DNA of 64,000 bases, from positions 248,001-312,000 of the forward strand of contig JBJLEF010000005.1 in assembly GCA_045565995.1 (NCBI GenBank), read 5' to 3'. The DNA is from UBA721 sp002705165 (GTDB lineage Bacteria > Planctomycetota > Planctomycetia > Pirellulales > Pirellulaceae). The notes beneath the pieces were generated by a model. The model did not search any database and was not told where the DNA came from. It saw only the letters and a list, made by a program, of their open reading frames with translations. Both the position numbers and the translations under genes were made by a program. Below are positions 1 through 9,029 of this stretch, in pieces. Positions within the stretch are counted from its first letter, which is position 1; the number at the start of each line of letters is the position of its first letter.

Positions 1-23
1 AAAAGTCCGCAAGGTTTTTTCCT

Positions 24-512
24 GTGAACGAGAACACTTCACCACCTGAGAACCTTCAGGAGTCCGACCAGCAGAAGGGAAGGGTATCCACTGACTCCAC
101 TCAGGAAAACCTGCAACAACAAGTACATGCCAAACTCGATAAGTGTGATACGCTGATCGATCTACTGGAAGACAACGGAATGCCCGAAGTTTCTTCGAAG
201 GAAACGAATTCCGGGTCGACAGCGTATCCCGAGTTTGGCAATCCTGTCAGCACTAAAACCTCTTCCGGAAACATTTCATTACAGCTCAAAATTTGTACCA
301 CCGAAATCTCCGACTCGAAGGCGCAGCAAATTGTCGCCGGGACGATTCTCACCAGTCACGAATCGATTGAACAAACCGTAGAGATTCTTTGGGAAGGCAA
401 GGTTGTCGGCACTGGCTACTTATATGCGGATAATAATTGCTACGTCATCAAAATTGCTGAACTTAGTGACATTACCCAAATCACGCAGCAGGGATTTGCT
501 TATGAAATCTAA
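24..512 (+). CDS. fliN: FliN-like flagellar motor switch protein (SpoA domain)
   Basis: The last ~65 residues (about 84-148) look like a SpoA/FliN C-terminal domain (beta-rich, hydrophobic, with GTI and a WEGKVVGTG turn), the part of FliN that forms the C-ring ring at the rotor base. The first ~80 residues are polar, Ser/Gln/Glu rich and probably disordered, longer than in many FliN proteins. The start used is a GTG; the gene lies at the window edge and the frame is open upstream, so the true start could be outside. Its stop overlaps the ATG of the next gene (fliO), which indicates translational coupling. The assignment leans on position directly before fliO-fliP; a FliY-type or other SpoA protein cannot be excluded. 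Confidence 0.72.
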   Translation: MNENTSPPENLQESDQQKGRVSTDSTQENLQQQVHAKLDKCDTLIDLLEDNGMPEVSSKETNSGSTAYPEFGNPVSTKTSSGNISLQLKICTTEISDSKAQQIVAGTILTSHESIEQTVEILWEGKVVGTGYLYADNNCYVIKIAELSDITQITQQGFAYEI

Positions 513-1056
513 AGTCTATCTGTGGCTTCTCCTGTTTAGTGCATTGATATTCAATCCAAATATCACTTGGGCCCAACAAGAGATTGATTCCACCGAACCG
601 CTTTCCTATCTAAATGTGCCGCTGCAACCGCGGGCTGAATCCGCGATAGCCGATGACTCACGGTCTGGCATTTCCACGGTCCCCGGATTCAATGAAGCCC
701 TGGTGAAAATGGGCGGTTCACTTGCTGTTGTCCTCAGCCTGTTCCTGGGTATTGTTTGGTTCACGCGCAGGCGACGATCACTTACCGGAATACGCCTTGG
801 CGATGAAACACTTGAGGTCATGGGCCAAACTACTCTCACAAAAAACCACTCACTCCATGTCGTCAGACTGGGGGAAAGGCTCTTATTGGTTTCTGCGGGT
901 GAATCGGAAGTCACCTGCTTAACCGAAATTACAGACCCAGTTGAAGTCGAACAACTCCTGGCGACGACCAAGTCCCCAAATACTTCAAGCTCAACATTTA
1001 AGTCCTTATTCGCACAATACGATCAGAATCCGAACCAACTGTACACTGACACGTAA
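502..1056 (+). CDS. fliO: FliO-like flagellar export assembly protein
   Basis: A 184-residue protein with a signal-like hydrophobic N-terminus (residues 5-24), a periplasmic Ser-rich stretch, a second membrane segment at about 71-88 followed by an RRRR stop-transfer cluster, and a small cytoplasmic domain (EVMGQTTLTKNHSLHVVRLG) typical of FliO. FliO helps assemble the FliP ring of the export gate. The start at 502 was chosen because it overlaps the fliN stop and begins with a membrane-targeting sequence; the longer open frame from 403 would be internal to fliN. FliO is poorly conserved, so the call depends on the domain layout and on lying between fliN and fliP. Confidence 0.75.
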   Translation: MKSKVYLWLLLFSALIFNPNITWAQQEIDSTEPLSYLNVPLQPRAESAIADDSRSGISTVPGFNEALVKMGGSLAVVLSLFLGIVWFTRRRRSLTGIRLGDETLEVMGQTTLTKNHSLHVVRLGERLLLVSAGESEVTCLTEITDPVEVEQLLATTKSPNTSSSTFKSLFAQYDQNPNQLYTDT

Positions 1057-1057
1057 C

Positions 1058-2029
1058 ATGTCTGAAATATCGCGACAATCCGATAACCGACCCTGCGTGC
1101 GCTCGTCCACTCCACGTCGAACGATGGTGATGCTGTTAGCGTTACTTGCAGTCAGTGTCCCCTGCAGTTGGCTGCAGGCCGACGTAAGCTATGCGATAGA
1201 AGGAGGCGGGCCCTCTAGTACAGAACCTAGCTTCGTTAAATTGACGGCGACAGAAACGCTTGCTCCAGCAACGCAGGCGACTGAGGATTTGACATCCTCC
1301 ATTGAACAGTTCAATTCGCCTGACCAGGCCCTGAGCAGCCTAAAGTTGTTTGCCATGGTCACGCTGCTCAGCACGGCTCCGGCGATGCTTTTGATGACCA
1401 CATCATTCCTACGCATTTCGATTGTTCTGAGCCTACTGCGACAGGCCCTGGGAACTCAACAAAACCCGAGCAACCAAGCGATTGCGTCACTCGCTCTATT
1501 CATGAGCGCACTCATCATGGCACCTACCTGGCAAACGGTCTACCAAAAAGCCATCGTACCCTACAGCAATCAGGAAATCAGCGGAGAACAAGCTTGGGAA
1601 ATCAGCCGGGGATCACTGGTTACTTTTATGGGAACGCAAATCGACAATACCGGAAATACCGATGACGTTTGGCTGTTCTACGATTACCTACCCAAACCGG
1701 AGGAGCTCCCGGTAACAGCGGAGCCGGCAAAACCTTCCTACCTAGCAGCCAGTCAGAATCCTGTGACTCCTACCAGTTATCACGACATTCCGCTGCAGGC
1801 GTTGTTGCCGGCATTCATGACGAGTGAACTTAAAACCGCCTTTTTGATTGGGTTTCTCGTCTTCCTGCCATTCCTTGTGATTGACCTTGTTGTCAGTGCA
1901 ACCACCAATTCGATGGGCATGATGATGCTACCGCCAACGACCGTGTCTCTACCCTTCAAACTGATGCTTTTCGTGATGGTGGATGGCTGGCACTTGCTGG
2001 TTGGAACGTTACTTGAAAGTTTCGCGTAA
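1058..2029 (+). CDS. fliP: FliP, flagellar export gate protein
   Basis: FliP forms the pentameric core of the flagellar type III export gate with FliQ and FliR. The 323-residue protein has a cleavable-looking signal at about 22-46, an Ala/Thr/Pro-rich periplasmic linker, then the FliP signature (LLMTTSFLRISIVLSLLRQA, about 111-130, followed by LGTQQNP) and the C-terminal hairpin containing the MGMMMLPP motif. The ATG at 1058 follows the fliO stop by one base; an upstream in-frame start at 941 lies inside fliO and is rejected. The loop between the two membrane halves contains an Ala/Pro-rich stretch that seems longer than usual. Confidence 0.96.
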   Translation: MSEISRQSDNRPCVRSSTPRRTMVMLLALLAVSVPCSWLQADVSYAIEGGGPSSTEPSFVKLTATETLAPATQATEDLTSSIEQFNSPDQALSSLKLFAMVTLLSTAPAMLLMTTSFLRISIVLSLLRQALGTQQNPSNQAIASLALFMSALIMAPTWQTVYQKAIVPYSNQEISGEQAWEISRGSLVTFMGTQIDNTGNTDDVWLFYDYLPKPEELPVTAEPAKPSYLAASQNPVTPTSYHDIPLQALLPAFMTSELKTAFLIGFLVFLPFLVIDLVVSATTNSMGMMMLPPTTVSLPFKLMLFVMVDGWHLLVGTLLESFA

Positions 2030-2038
2030 CGGAGAGTA

Positions 2039-2317
2039 ATGATGCAGCATGATCAAGCAATTGAATTCGGCCAGCAAGCGTTGCTAACAACGCTGACACT
2101 TGCCGCTCCCATTCTCATTGTCGCCATTCTTACGGGACTTCTCATTGGTGTCTTCCAGGCAATGACCCAGGTTCAGGATCAGACAATCAGTTATATCCCC
2201 AAACTGATTTGTATCCTCGTAGCACTTTGTTATTCACTACCATGGATGTTCGAACAACTTTCAAGCTTTACAGGCGGTTTGTTCCAAAGCATACCAACCA
2301 TCATTTCAGGGGGTTGA
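2039..2317 (+). CDS. fliQ: FliQ, flagellar export gate protein
   Basis: A 92-residue protein with two hydrophobic helices separated by a short loop carrying the FliQ-type sequence FQAMTQVQDQTISYIPK. Length and motif are standard for FliQ, four copies of which pack around the FliP/FliR core of the export gate. A GGAG ribosome-binding site sits 4 bases before the first of two adjacent ATG codons. The gene lies 9 bases after fliP and one base before fliR, so the three are translated together. Confidence 0.96.
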   Translation: MMQHDQAIEFGQQALLTTLTLAAPILIVAILTGLLIGVFQAMTQVQDQTISYIPKLICILVALCYSLPWMFEQLSSFTGGLFQSIPTIISGG

Positions 2318-2318
2318 T

Positions 2319-3089
2319 ATGGCTGAATTACCTCAAGCCTTGGAGTTCACACAAACACTTGCGGCCATTACTTTACTTATTAGCCTGCGAGTAATTCCTG
2401 TTGTGATCTTGCTGCCACTGGGAAAACATCAATTTCATTGGCAGGCGAAACTGGCGATCTGCTTCTTATTTACGGTACTCTTGGCCACTTTTCACAGCAA
2501 AGACGCAACGCTTATCGCACTAATTGGAAATTCATTTTTCCCGTCATTTGATCTCGTGATTAGTGAATTACTGACCGGACTTGCCATTGGAACATCCATT
2601 CTTATTGCAATTGAAAGCCTTCAACTTGGAACACAATGGATAGGACTTTCAAGTGGAGTCAGGCTCCGGGGAATGAACAACGAATCTGCCTTAGCAAAAT
2701 TAGTTTGGCTCACAGTGCTCGCCGGTCTCATCGCCGCAGGGATGCATCGCCTGATAGTCTCCGCACTACTAGATTGTTATACCTGGTTGCCACCCGGCAG
2801 CTTTCACCTAAAAACAATCGAGACCAATTGGTTCGAAAACATTTCCATCACATTAACCTGGAGCTTTGTCCTCGGGGTCAAGCTTGCTGCGCCCGCAATG
2901 ATCACCATGCTGGCTGCCAATCTCACCATGGGCTGGATCAGTCGGCAGGCGCCCCAGTTTCATCAATTTGTGATCGGACTTCCGGCCAACACCGCCGTCC
3001 TGCTAACGGTAGTTATGCTGACACTGGGGACGATTACTCTGGCGATGCAACAGGAAATCACATCGATCCTCACCCTTATCACTCAATAG
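2319..3089 (+). CDS. fliR: FliR, flagellar export gate protein
   Basis: A 256-residue, highly hydrophobic protein with about six membrane segments. Visible FliR features are the ELLTGLAIG stretch and the C-terminal LAANLTMGWISRQAPQ (FliR consensus: ...ADLALGLLARAAPQ). FliR completes the FliPQR channel. It begins one base after the fliQ stop and is followed 36 bases later by flhB. No separate ribosome-binding site is obvious, in keeping with coupling to fliQ. Confidence 0.95.
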   Translation: MAELPQALEFTQTLAAITLLISLRVIPVVILLPLGKHQFHWQAKLAICFLFTVLLATFHSKDATLIALIGNSFFPSFDLVISELLTGLAIGTSILIAIESLQLGTQWIGLSSGVRLRGMNNESALAKLVWLTVLAGLIAAGMHRLIVSALLDCYTWLPPGSFHLKTIETNWFENISITLTWSFVLGVKLAAPAMITMLAANLTMGWISRQAPQFHQFVIGLPANTAVLLTVVMLTLGTITLAMQQEITSILTLITQ

Positions 3090-3125
3090 ATTCCCCCGCA
3101 ATTAACACTCATCTTAGTCTGACTC

Positions 3126-4163
3126 ATGTCTAGTGAATCAACGTTACCAGCTTCCCCCACTAAACGCTTAACCGCAAAGCGTGAAGGAAATGTGGCTCGC
3201 AGTGGCCAACTGGTTGCCGCGGCTATCCTGCTTGGATCAACGATTCTTTTGCAGTCGCAGTTTGAGTCCATCGAACAGCAGTTGAGCCAAAACTGGCAAC
3301 GCCAATTCCAACTCGAATCACCGCTAGATGAAACCACAGCCCAATGGGGAACCGTTAGCTTTTGGCTACAGCAGGCGATCCCGATTCTCCAGTTGTTTGG
3401 CCCCATCATTCTGGGAATCATCACAATCGCTCTGCTCAGCAATCTCTTGCAAACAGGCCTGATCTTAGCCCCTAATCGACTAGCCCCTGACGTTTCTCGC
3501 CTCAGTCCAGCAAACTGGTGGAACCGTGTGAGTTCAGCGGAACATCAGGCTGAAACGATTGGCAGCCTACTTCGTTCCATAGGCTTGTTCACTTTAACGG
3601 CTTGCAGCCTTTGGTTTATGCGGGAGAAGATTGCTGCATTATCTCTTCTCCCAGCGCGACAAATTGTCACTGCCGCTGCCAGTATTCTCAGCCAAATCCT
3701 CATGCAACTTGGTATCGCATTATTTATCCTCGGGGTTCTGGACTATGCATGGCAAAAGCTCAAATGGGAACGCAGTTTAAGAATGACTCCCGAAGAATTG
3801 CGTAAGGAGCAAAAAGCACAGGCTGCCAACACTCATCGCTCCAACCCCAAGCCCCGCAAAGCCAACCGTGATTCCCGCGATCTGACTCAGGCCGCCGTTG
3901 TACTATATGCACTCAACGGTCCGATCGTGGCAATTGCGTACAATCGGGAGTCCATGGATGTACCACGCATACAACAGATCTGGCACTCCGAGACCAATAC
4001 GGCAAAGTCCTCCGAGGGAGTTCTCCGGATGGCGCGGGAACAGCGTATACACTGTCAGATGCACAGTCGATTAACCACTTTGATCGCCAATACCATGCGT
4101 CCTCGCCAATTAATTCCACCGCACATGTACCATGAAGTAATTAAGATCTTGCGGCAAGCGTAG
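3126..4163 (+). CDS. flhB: FlhB-like export switch protein without NPTH motif
   Basis: The N-terminus (SPTKRLTAKREGNVARSGQL) is a clear FlhB signature and is followed by four hydrophobic segments and a charged linker (MTPEELRKEQKAQ). In the cytoplasmic domain the family motif NPTHYAVALKY aligns with residues 262-272, reading ALNGPIVAIAY, while the downstream match (Y-N-RESMDVPRI against Y-D-PEKMAAPKV) is good. The Asn-Pro pair at which FlhB cuts itself to switch from rod/hook to filament export is therefore absent. An unrelated NPKP lies about 25 residues earlier. Identity as FlhB is secure from position and N-terminus; the lack of self-cleavage is inferred from the alignment by eye. Confidence 0.93.
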   Translation: MSSESTLPASPTKRLTAKREGNVARSGQLVAAAILLGSTILLQSQFESIEQQLSQNWQRQFQLESPLDETTAQWGTVSFWLQQAIPILQLFGPIILGIITIALLSNLLQTGLILAPNRLAPDVSRLSPANWWNRVSSAEHQAETIGSLLRSIGLFTLTACSLWFMREKIAALSLLPARQIVTAAASILSQILMQLGIALFILGVLDYAWQKLKWERSLRMTPEELRKEQKAQAANTHRSNPKPRKANRDSRDLTQAAVVLYALNGPIVAIAYNRESMDVPRIQQIWHSETNTAKSSEGVLRMAREQRIHCQMHSRLTTLIANTMRPRQLIPPHMYHEVIKILRQA

Positions 4164-4278
4164 AGTAATCCGAGAATTGCAGCTGTTTTTTTGTGTTGGT
4201 GATCACTCAAAAAATCGAAATAAATATATAGAGTCGAGATATACCTTCGTTCAAACCGTCTCCTGATTGTATTGAGCC

Positions 4279-5421
4279 GTGAGCAAAAAAGATAAACCGT
4301 TTTACAAGCAGTATCCAATTACCGCCCCGCGATTTTGGCACGGTTTGCGCTGCGGAGACTACCTCAGACTGCTTGCTAAAAACAAATTTGCCGTTCACCC
4401 GGCGCGCTGGTACGTTGCTTTTACAGTCTCTTACTTCTCCGTACTCAATAGTATTATCGGCGGAATTCAATCACTGCTATACGGACGAAAGGTCGCCGAG
4501 CACGAACTTCCTTCACCACCGATTTTCATTGTCGGGCACTGGCGAAGCGGAACCACATTTCTACATGACCTGATTTCACTGGATGAGAAGTTCACTTACC
4601 CCAGCACACTCCAATGTTTCCTTCCAAATCAATTTCTAGTCACGGGCAAACTGTTACTAAAACTGGACAAATTGCTGATTCCGGAAAAACGACCTCAAGA
4701 CAACGTCACCACAAGCTTCCACAAACCACAGGAAGATGAATTTGCTATTTTCAACATGGGCCACCACTCGCCATACCTGCGGATGGCGTTTCCCAACGGA
4801 GAACTGGTAGACAACGAATATCTCACACTTGAAAATCTCCCCGAAAATCGAATTCAGGAGTGGCAGTCCATTCTCGTGAAATTCGTCAAGATGGTGAGCT
4901 ATCAGCAACCAACCAAACCTGTCGTCTTGAAATCACCGCCCCATATTGGTCGGGTAAAGTTTTTAGCCGAGGCATTTCCGGGGGCAAAGTTCATTCATAT
5001 CAGCCGTGACCCGTATTCACTCATACCCTCAACAGTAAGACTTTGGCAATCGCTCGATTATATCCAGGGATTCAACCGACCACGCTACGATTTACCCTGG
5101 CTTTACAACTATATCGGCGACACATTTGAAACGCTTTACGAGGCCTTTGAACGGCAGAGACTGGAAATCGATGATGCCGATCTCATTGACGTGCGATACG
5201 AGGATTTGGTAGCAGACACCCCGGCTGTCATTCGCTCAATTTACGAACGCCTTGAACTCGGCGATTTTGACACTCGGATTGCCGAACCCCTGGCGAAATA
5301 CCTCGAGTCACAAAAAGACTACAAAGTCAACAAACATGAACTACCAGCCAAACTGAGAACAATGATCGAGCAGCGTTGCGTTCCGCATCTTGCCAAATAC
5401 GGTTATCAGGTTCGTGACTAA
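4279..5421 (+). CDS. Sulfotransferase family protein (PAPS-dependent)
   Basis: A 380-residue protein with the 5'-phosphosulfate binding loop VGHWRSGTTFLHD (residues 85-97) and the 3'-phosphate binding region HISRDPYSLIPSTVRLW (R243 and S251 are the expected PAPS contacts). This resembles the Sulfotransfer_3 group common in Planctomycetes. It would move sulfate from PAPS to a hydroxyl or amine of an unknown acceptor. Residues ~45-65 are hydrophobic and may associate with membrane. The start is a GTG without a clear ribosome-binding site. It is on the same strand between flhB (115 bases upstream) and flhA (180 bases downstream), an unusual place for this enzyme. Confidence 0.88.
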   Translation: MSKKDKPFYKQYPITAPRFWHGLRCGDYLRLLAKNKFAVHPARWYVAFTVSYFSVLNSIIGGIQSLLYGRKVAEHELPSPPIFIVGHWRSGTTFLHDLISLDEKFTYPSTLQCFLPNQFLVTGKLLLKLDKLLIPEKRPQDNVTTSFHKPQEDEFAIFNMGHHSPYLRMAFPNGELVDNEYLTLENLPENRIQEWQSILVKFVKMVSYQQPTKPVVLKSPPHIGRVKFLAEAFPGAKFIHISRDPYSLIPSTVRLWQSLDYIQGFNRPRYDLPWLYNYIGDTFETLYEAFERQRLEIDDADLIDVRYEDLVADTPAVIRSIYERLELGDFDTRIAEPLAKYLESQKDYKVNKHELPAKLRTMIEQRCVPHLAKYGYQVRD

Positions 5422-5601
5422 GAGTCCCACGACTCTGTCAAAACGGCAAGCAAGCCCCTATTAAAAACCGCCTTCCGGAGACTCTCTTCGCCCGACTGGC
5501 CTTGCCTCTACAGCCTCTATTGCTTAGGCTTCCCGCACGTATTTTTCTGCACCAAACCGATCCTGTCAGGTTCTGTTGCGAACAATTCTGCGAACCTAAG
5601 C

Positions 5602-7731
5602 ATGAACAAAAACAATTGGTACGACCTGATCATTCCGGCAAGCATCATTGCATGCTTGTTAGTGCTACTGGTGCCCTTACCACCGTTTATGCTTGATATG
5701 TTGATGGCCGGTAATATCACGCTGGCAGTCGTCATTCTTTTAACCACTCTAAATATCAAAACTTCTCTTGAATTAAGCGTGTTTCCGACGGTCCTCCTGG
5801 CAGCCACGCTTGGCCGGCTGGTACTCAATGTAGCTTCCACTCGGCTAATTTTAACCGGTGCCTCAACCCAGGGGACGGAAGCAGCCGGTCGCGTGATTGA
5901 GTCCTTTGGAAACTTCGTCGCCGGTAACGATATCATTGTGGGAATTGTCATCTTTGCCATTTTGGTTGTTATTCAGTTTGTCGTTATTACTAAAGGCTCC
6001 ACGCGTGTCAGTGAAGTGGCAGCAAGATTCATGCTGGACGGAATGCCAGGCCGCCAAATGGCCATCGATGCCGATTTAAATTCTGGCCTGATTACTCAAC
6101 AGCAAGCACAGCGACAACGTAAAGACCTAACAAGTCAGGCCGATTTTTTCGGGGCGATGGATGGTGCAAGTAAGTTCGTGCGTGGCGATGCCATTGCGGC
6201 CACCATCATCACGGCAATCAATATCGTCGTCGGACTGGGCTACGGAGTTGTCAAGGCAGATATGGATTTAGCGAATGCCTCGGAAGTCTACACTAAACTC
6301 ACCATCGGTGACGGCTTAGTAAGTCAAATCCCCGCCCTTCTGGTATCCCTAGCCACGGCTGTGCTCGTGACCCGCACCAGTCAGGACACTAAATTATCAA
6401 ACCAGCTCATTAGTCAGCTTTTCAACAAACCTCAAGTCCTGATCGTTACAGCAGCTTTCCTAACCGCCCTGACATTCACCCAACTCCCCAAAGCCCCAAT
6501 GCTAACAATGGCAGCCGGTTGTGTCGGACTGGCATACATTCTGACCAAATCAGATGCCCGCAACACCTCAGAACCCGATACCACCAAGCCCTCGGAGAAG
6601 GCCTCTCCAGAAACACCGCTAAGTGACCTGCTTCGCGTTGATGCCATTGAAATCGGACTTGGGGTTCGCTTGCTACCACTGGCCAATCGGGATATCGAAG
6701 ATAACATCCTACGTCGTATTCAATCTATCCGAAACAAACTGGCAACGGATCTGGGGATCGTTCTTCCGGAAATCAGAATTCGTGACAACCTTCAGTTGGC
6801 GGGGAATCAGTACGAAATATTAATCCAGGGCAACCCAATCACCAGTGGTCGATTATCCGTCAATCGATTGCTGGTCATTGACGACCACCCAGACTTGGAT
6901 AGTGAGTTACCGGGAACCGTGCCGGGAGAGGGCGGGGTGGCCCATCGCGGTGCCCGCTGGATTTCCAAAAACCAGCGAAATAAAGCGTTGCAGTTAGGAC
7001 TCCAGCCATTAACACCAGTTGAAGTACTTGCCATTCACCTCCAAGACACTGTTCGCGAACATGCTGATACCCTGCTGACACTTGACGCAACGCACCAATT
7101 AGTCGAGCAGTTACGTGAGTTTTCACCGACAGCCGTTGGAGAACTAATTCCGGAATTGCTGGGGCTTGGACAGGTACAACAAGTGCTTCGTAATCTGTTG
7201 AGTGAAAACATATCGGTTCGTCCTCTAGCGGAAATTCTTGAATCGCTTAGCGAAATCGCTCCCCGGCAAACACACCCGATCAAAATGACCGAATACGTCC
7301 GCACTCGTCTTGCAAGAAACATTTCAACCGCCGTCGCCAAAAAAGAGGGACTGCACTTGCTGACGTTGCGTCCGGAACTCGAAAAGCAGATTTCTGATTC
7401 AATGCGATTCACTGAACTCGATTTCGAATTTTCGCTTCCATACCAGATCCAAGAATCGCTTATACGGGAATTGCAAAACCAACGAAGGCAAACTCAAACA
7501 GAGCAGGGTACATTCGTATTGGTTGTTGGTGATTCCATTCGTCCCGCCATAGCCCGATTGTCCAGAAACAAACTGTTGGAAATTGCTGTTTTGTCGGCAA
7601 ATGAGCTTGTTGCTGAAACTGAAATCTTATCGCATCACCAATTAAGTCTCGACGGTCAACGCACCACAACGAGTCCCCCTTCAACAGCTTCGTTTTCTTT
7701 TAACTCCGCCGGCCATCAACGCTATCGCTAG
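5602..7731 (+). CDS. flhA: FlhA, flagellar export gate protein
   Basis: A 709-residue protein with eight predicted membrane helices in the N-terminal half, the FHIPEP family signature RFMLDGMPGRQMAIDADLN (about 143-161), a linker rich in Thr/Ser/Pro near 310-330 and a large cytoplasmic domain that in the family docks chaperone-substrate complexes. Length matches typical FlhA. FlhA forms a nonameric ring under FliPQR and uses the proton gradient in export. It is followed after 8 bases by flhF. The 180-base stretch upstream has no recognisable sigma-28 promoter. Confidence 0.97.
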   Translation: MNKNNWYDLIIPASIIACLLVLLVPLPPFMLDMLMAGNITLAVVILLTTLNIKTSLELSVFPTVLLAATLGRLVLNVASTRLILTGASTQGTEAAGRVIESFGNFVAGNDIIVGIVIFAILVVIQFVVITKGSTRVSEVAARFMLDGMPGRQMAIDADLNSGLITQQQAQRQRKDLTSQADFFGAMDGASKFVRGDAIAATIITAINIVVGLGYGVVKADMDLANASEVYTKLTIGDGLVSQIPALLVSLATAVLVTRTSQDTKLSNQLISQLFNKPQVLIVTAAFLTALTFTQLPKAPMLTMAAGCVGLAYILTKSDARNTSEPDTTKPSEKASPETPLSDLLRVDAIEIGLGVRLLPLANRDIEDNILRRIQSIRNKLATDLGIVLPEIRIRDNLQLAGNQYEILIQGNPITSGRLSVNRLLVIDDHPDLDSELPGTVPGEGGVAHRGARWISKNQRNKALQLGLQPLTPVEVLAIHLQDTVREHADTLLTLDATHQLVEQLREFSPTAVGELIPELLGLGQVQQVLRNLLSENISVRPLAEILESLSEIAPRQTHPIKMTEYVRTRLARNISTAVAKKEGLHLLTLRPELEKQISDSMRFTELDFEFSLPYQIQESLIRELQNQRRQTQTEQGTFVLVVGDSIRPAIARLSRNKLLEIAVLSANELVAETEILSHHQLSLDGQRTTTSPPSTASFSFNSAGHQRYR

Positions 7732-7739
7732 TTATTCAC

Positions 7740-8960
7740 ATGCACAAACAATCCTTTACAGCCTGTTCAATCCAAAAAGCATTAGATAAGGTTCGTCTTT
7801 CGCTTGGAACGGATGCTGTCATTTTATCGACAGAAACCCACCGTGAATTGTCTTCGGAAAACGTACTGCAACGGATGGTAACCGTACAGGCTTGTCGGCC
7901 TGAAGTACAGCAAGTTAACAAGCAGGATACTGCCGAAAGCCACTCACCCTCCTTTGAAACAATGGAGCAACTTACTGCTGCCAAATCCTACATCGAACAG
8001 CTTTACCAGCAAGAACAACAAACGCTCGAGTCACAGCATCAACAACATTTAAACGATCGCCGAGAATGCCCGGAGAATTTCGCTCCGGAGGGCGTGGTTA
8101 AGTCCTTGATGAATTCAGGGATGTCACTACAACAAGTCCGTATCCTACTGCGCGCAATTCCGGAAGATGTGCCGGAGAAGCAAGTCCCAACAGCGATTGA
8201 AAATCAACTCAAGCAATTGATTACCAGCACAACACTTGATTTTACTGCAACAGGCAGGAGTCGAGCGAAACCGCTCATTGTTGTGTTTGCCGGTAGGAGC
8301 GGAGCAGGTAAATCAACGCTTGTTACCAAACTCGCCACACAATGCGAACTGCGTGAAGAATTGCCGGTTGCAGTCATTGAATTTACCGGGCCGAACCGCC
8401 AACAACACTTCTGGGTGCACTTGCAGATGCAAAGCCTAGGAATACGAACCGCCCAGGTAGCTAATGCCACTGAACTGCAGGAATCCCTGCGGCAATTCAG
8501 CGACTGTGCAGCAGTTTTGATTGATACGCCTGCAATTTCTGCAAATCCTCAGCAGACTGCGCTGATCAATGCAGTAATACATGATATTCATGCTGACCAC
8601 TGTATTTTGACTCACGATGTTCACACGCGTCCCCAGACAACCATTGCTTTAGCAAAGGGACTCAGCAAAAACTGTCCACTCATGTTGGCGTTAACCAAAA
8701 CAGATCAAGAGAAGTCCTTGGGACACTTAGTATCTCTATTCCAACAAATCCAAATACCCGTTACTCTTTTGAGCCATAGTCCTGCCTTAGCTGACGGATT
8801 CACCCATGTTAGTAAACCGGTACACACCCGGCTAATTCAGCAAATCATGGGATTAAAACCTACTAGCCAGGGCACAGTCGAACAAGAAATTGAGTGTAAT
8901 ATCGAAGCCAACAAGAACCACGTTCAGGATTCCTTTACCTTAAACTTCAATCCAATGTAG
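7740..8960 (+). CDS. flhF: FlhF-like SRP-family GTPase
   Basis: FlhF controls the number and cell position of flagella. The N-terminus (QKALDKVRLSLGTDAVILST) matches the FlhF start. A coiled, Gln-rich middle (about 80-110) leads to an NG domain with a P-loop AGRSGAGKS (184-192), a G3-like segment LIDTPAIS (261-267) and a G4-like TKTD (319-322). Compared with the FlhF consensus (GPTGVGKTTT, DTAGR, TKLDE) the P-loop and DTAGR are altered, so GTP hydrolysis may be weakened. It follows flhA by 8 bases and precedes fliA by 69; the usual partner flhG is not present here. Confidence 0.88.
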   Translation: MHKQSFTACSIQKALDKVRLSLGTDAVILSTETHRELSSENVLQRMVTVQACRPEVQQVNKQDTAESHSPSFETMEQLTAAKSYIEQLYQQEQQTLESQHQQHLNDRRECPENFAPEGVVKSLMNSGMSLQQVRILLRAIPEDVPEKQVPTAIENQLKQLITSTTLDFTATGRSRAKPLIVVFAGRSGAGKSTLVTKLATQCELREELPVAVIEFTGPNRQQHFWVHLQMQSLGIRTAQVANATELQESLRQFSDCAAVLIDTPAISANPQQTALINAVIHDIHADHCILTHDVHTRPQTTIALAKGLSKNCPLMLALTKTDQEKSLGHLVSLFQQIQIPVTLLSHSPALADGFTHVSKPVHTRLIQQIMGLKPTSQGTVEQEIECNIEANKNHVQDSFTLNFNPM

Positions 8961-9029
8961 TTGCAGGTGTTCAAGAACGGGAACGCATAACCGCCACCAG
9001 GCAAACAAAATCGTTCAGGGAGGAACGAA

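Noticed and set aside
403..501. A 33-residue upstream extension of FliO
   Set aside because: It lies entirely inside fliN; the membrane-targeting start is at 502.
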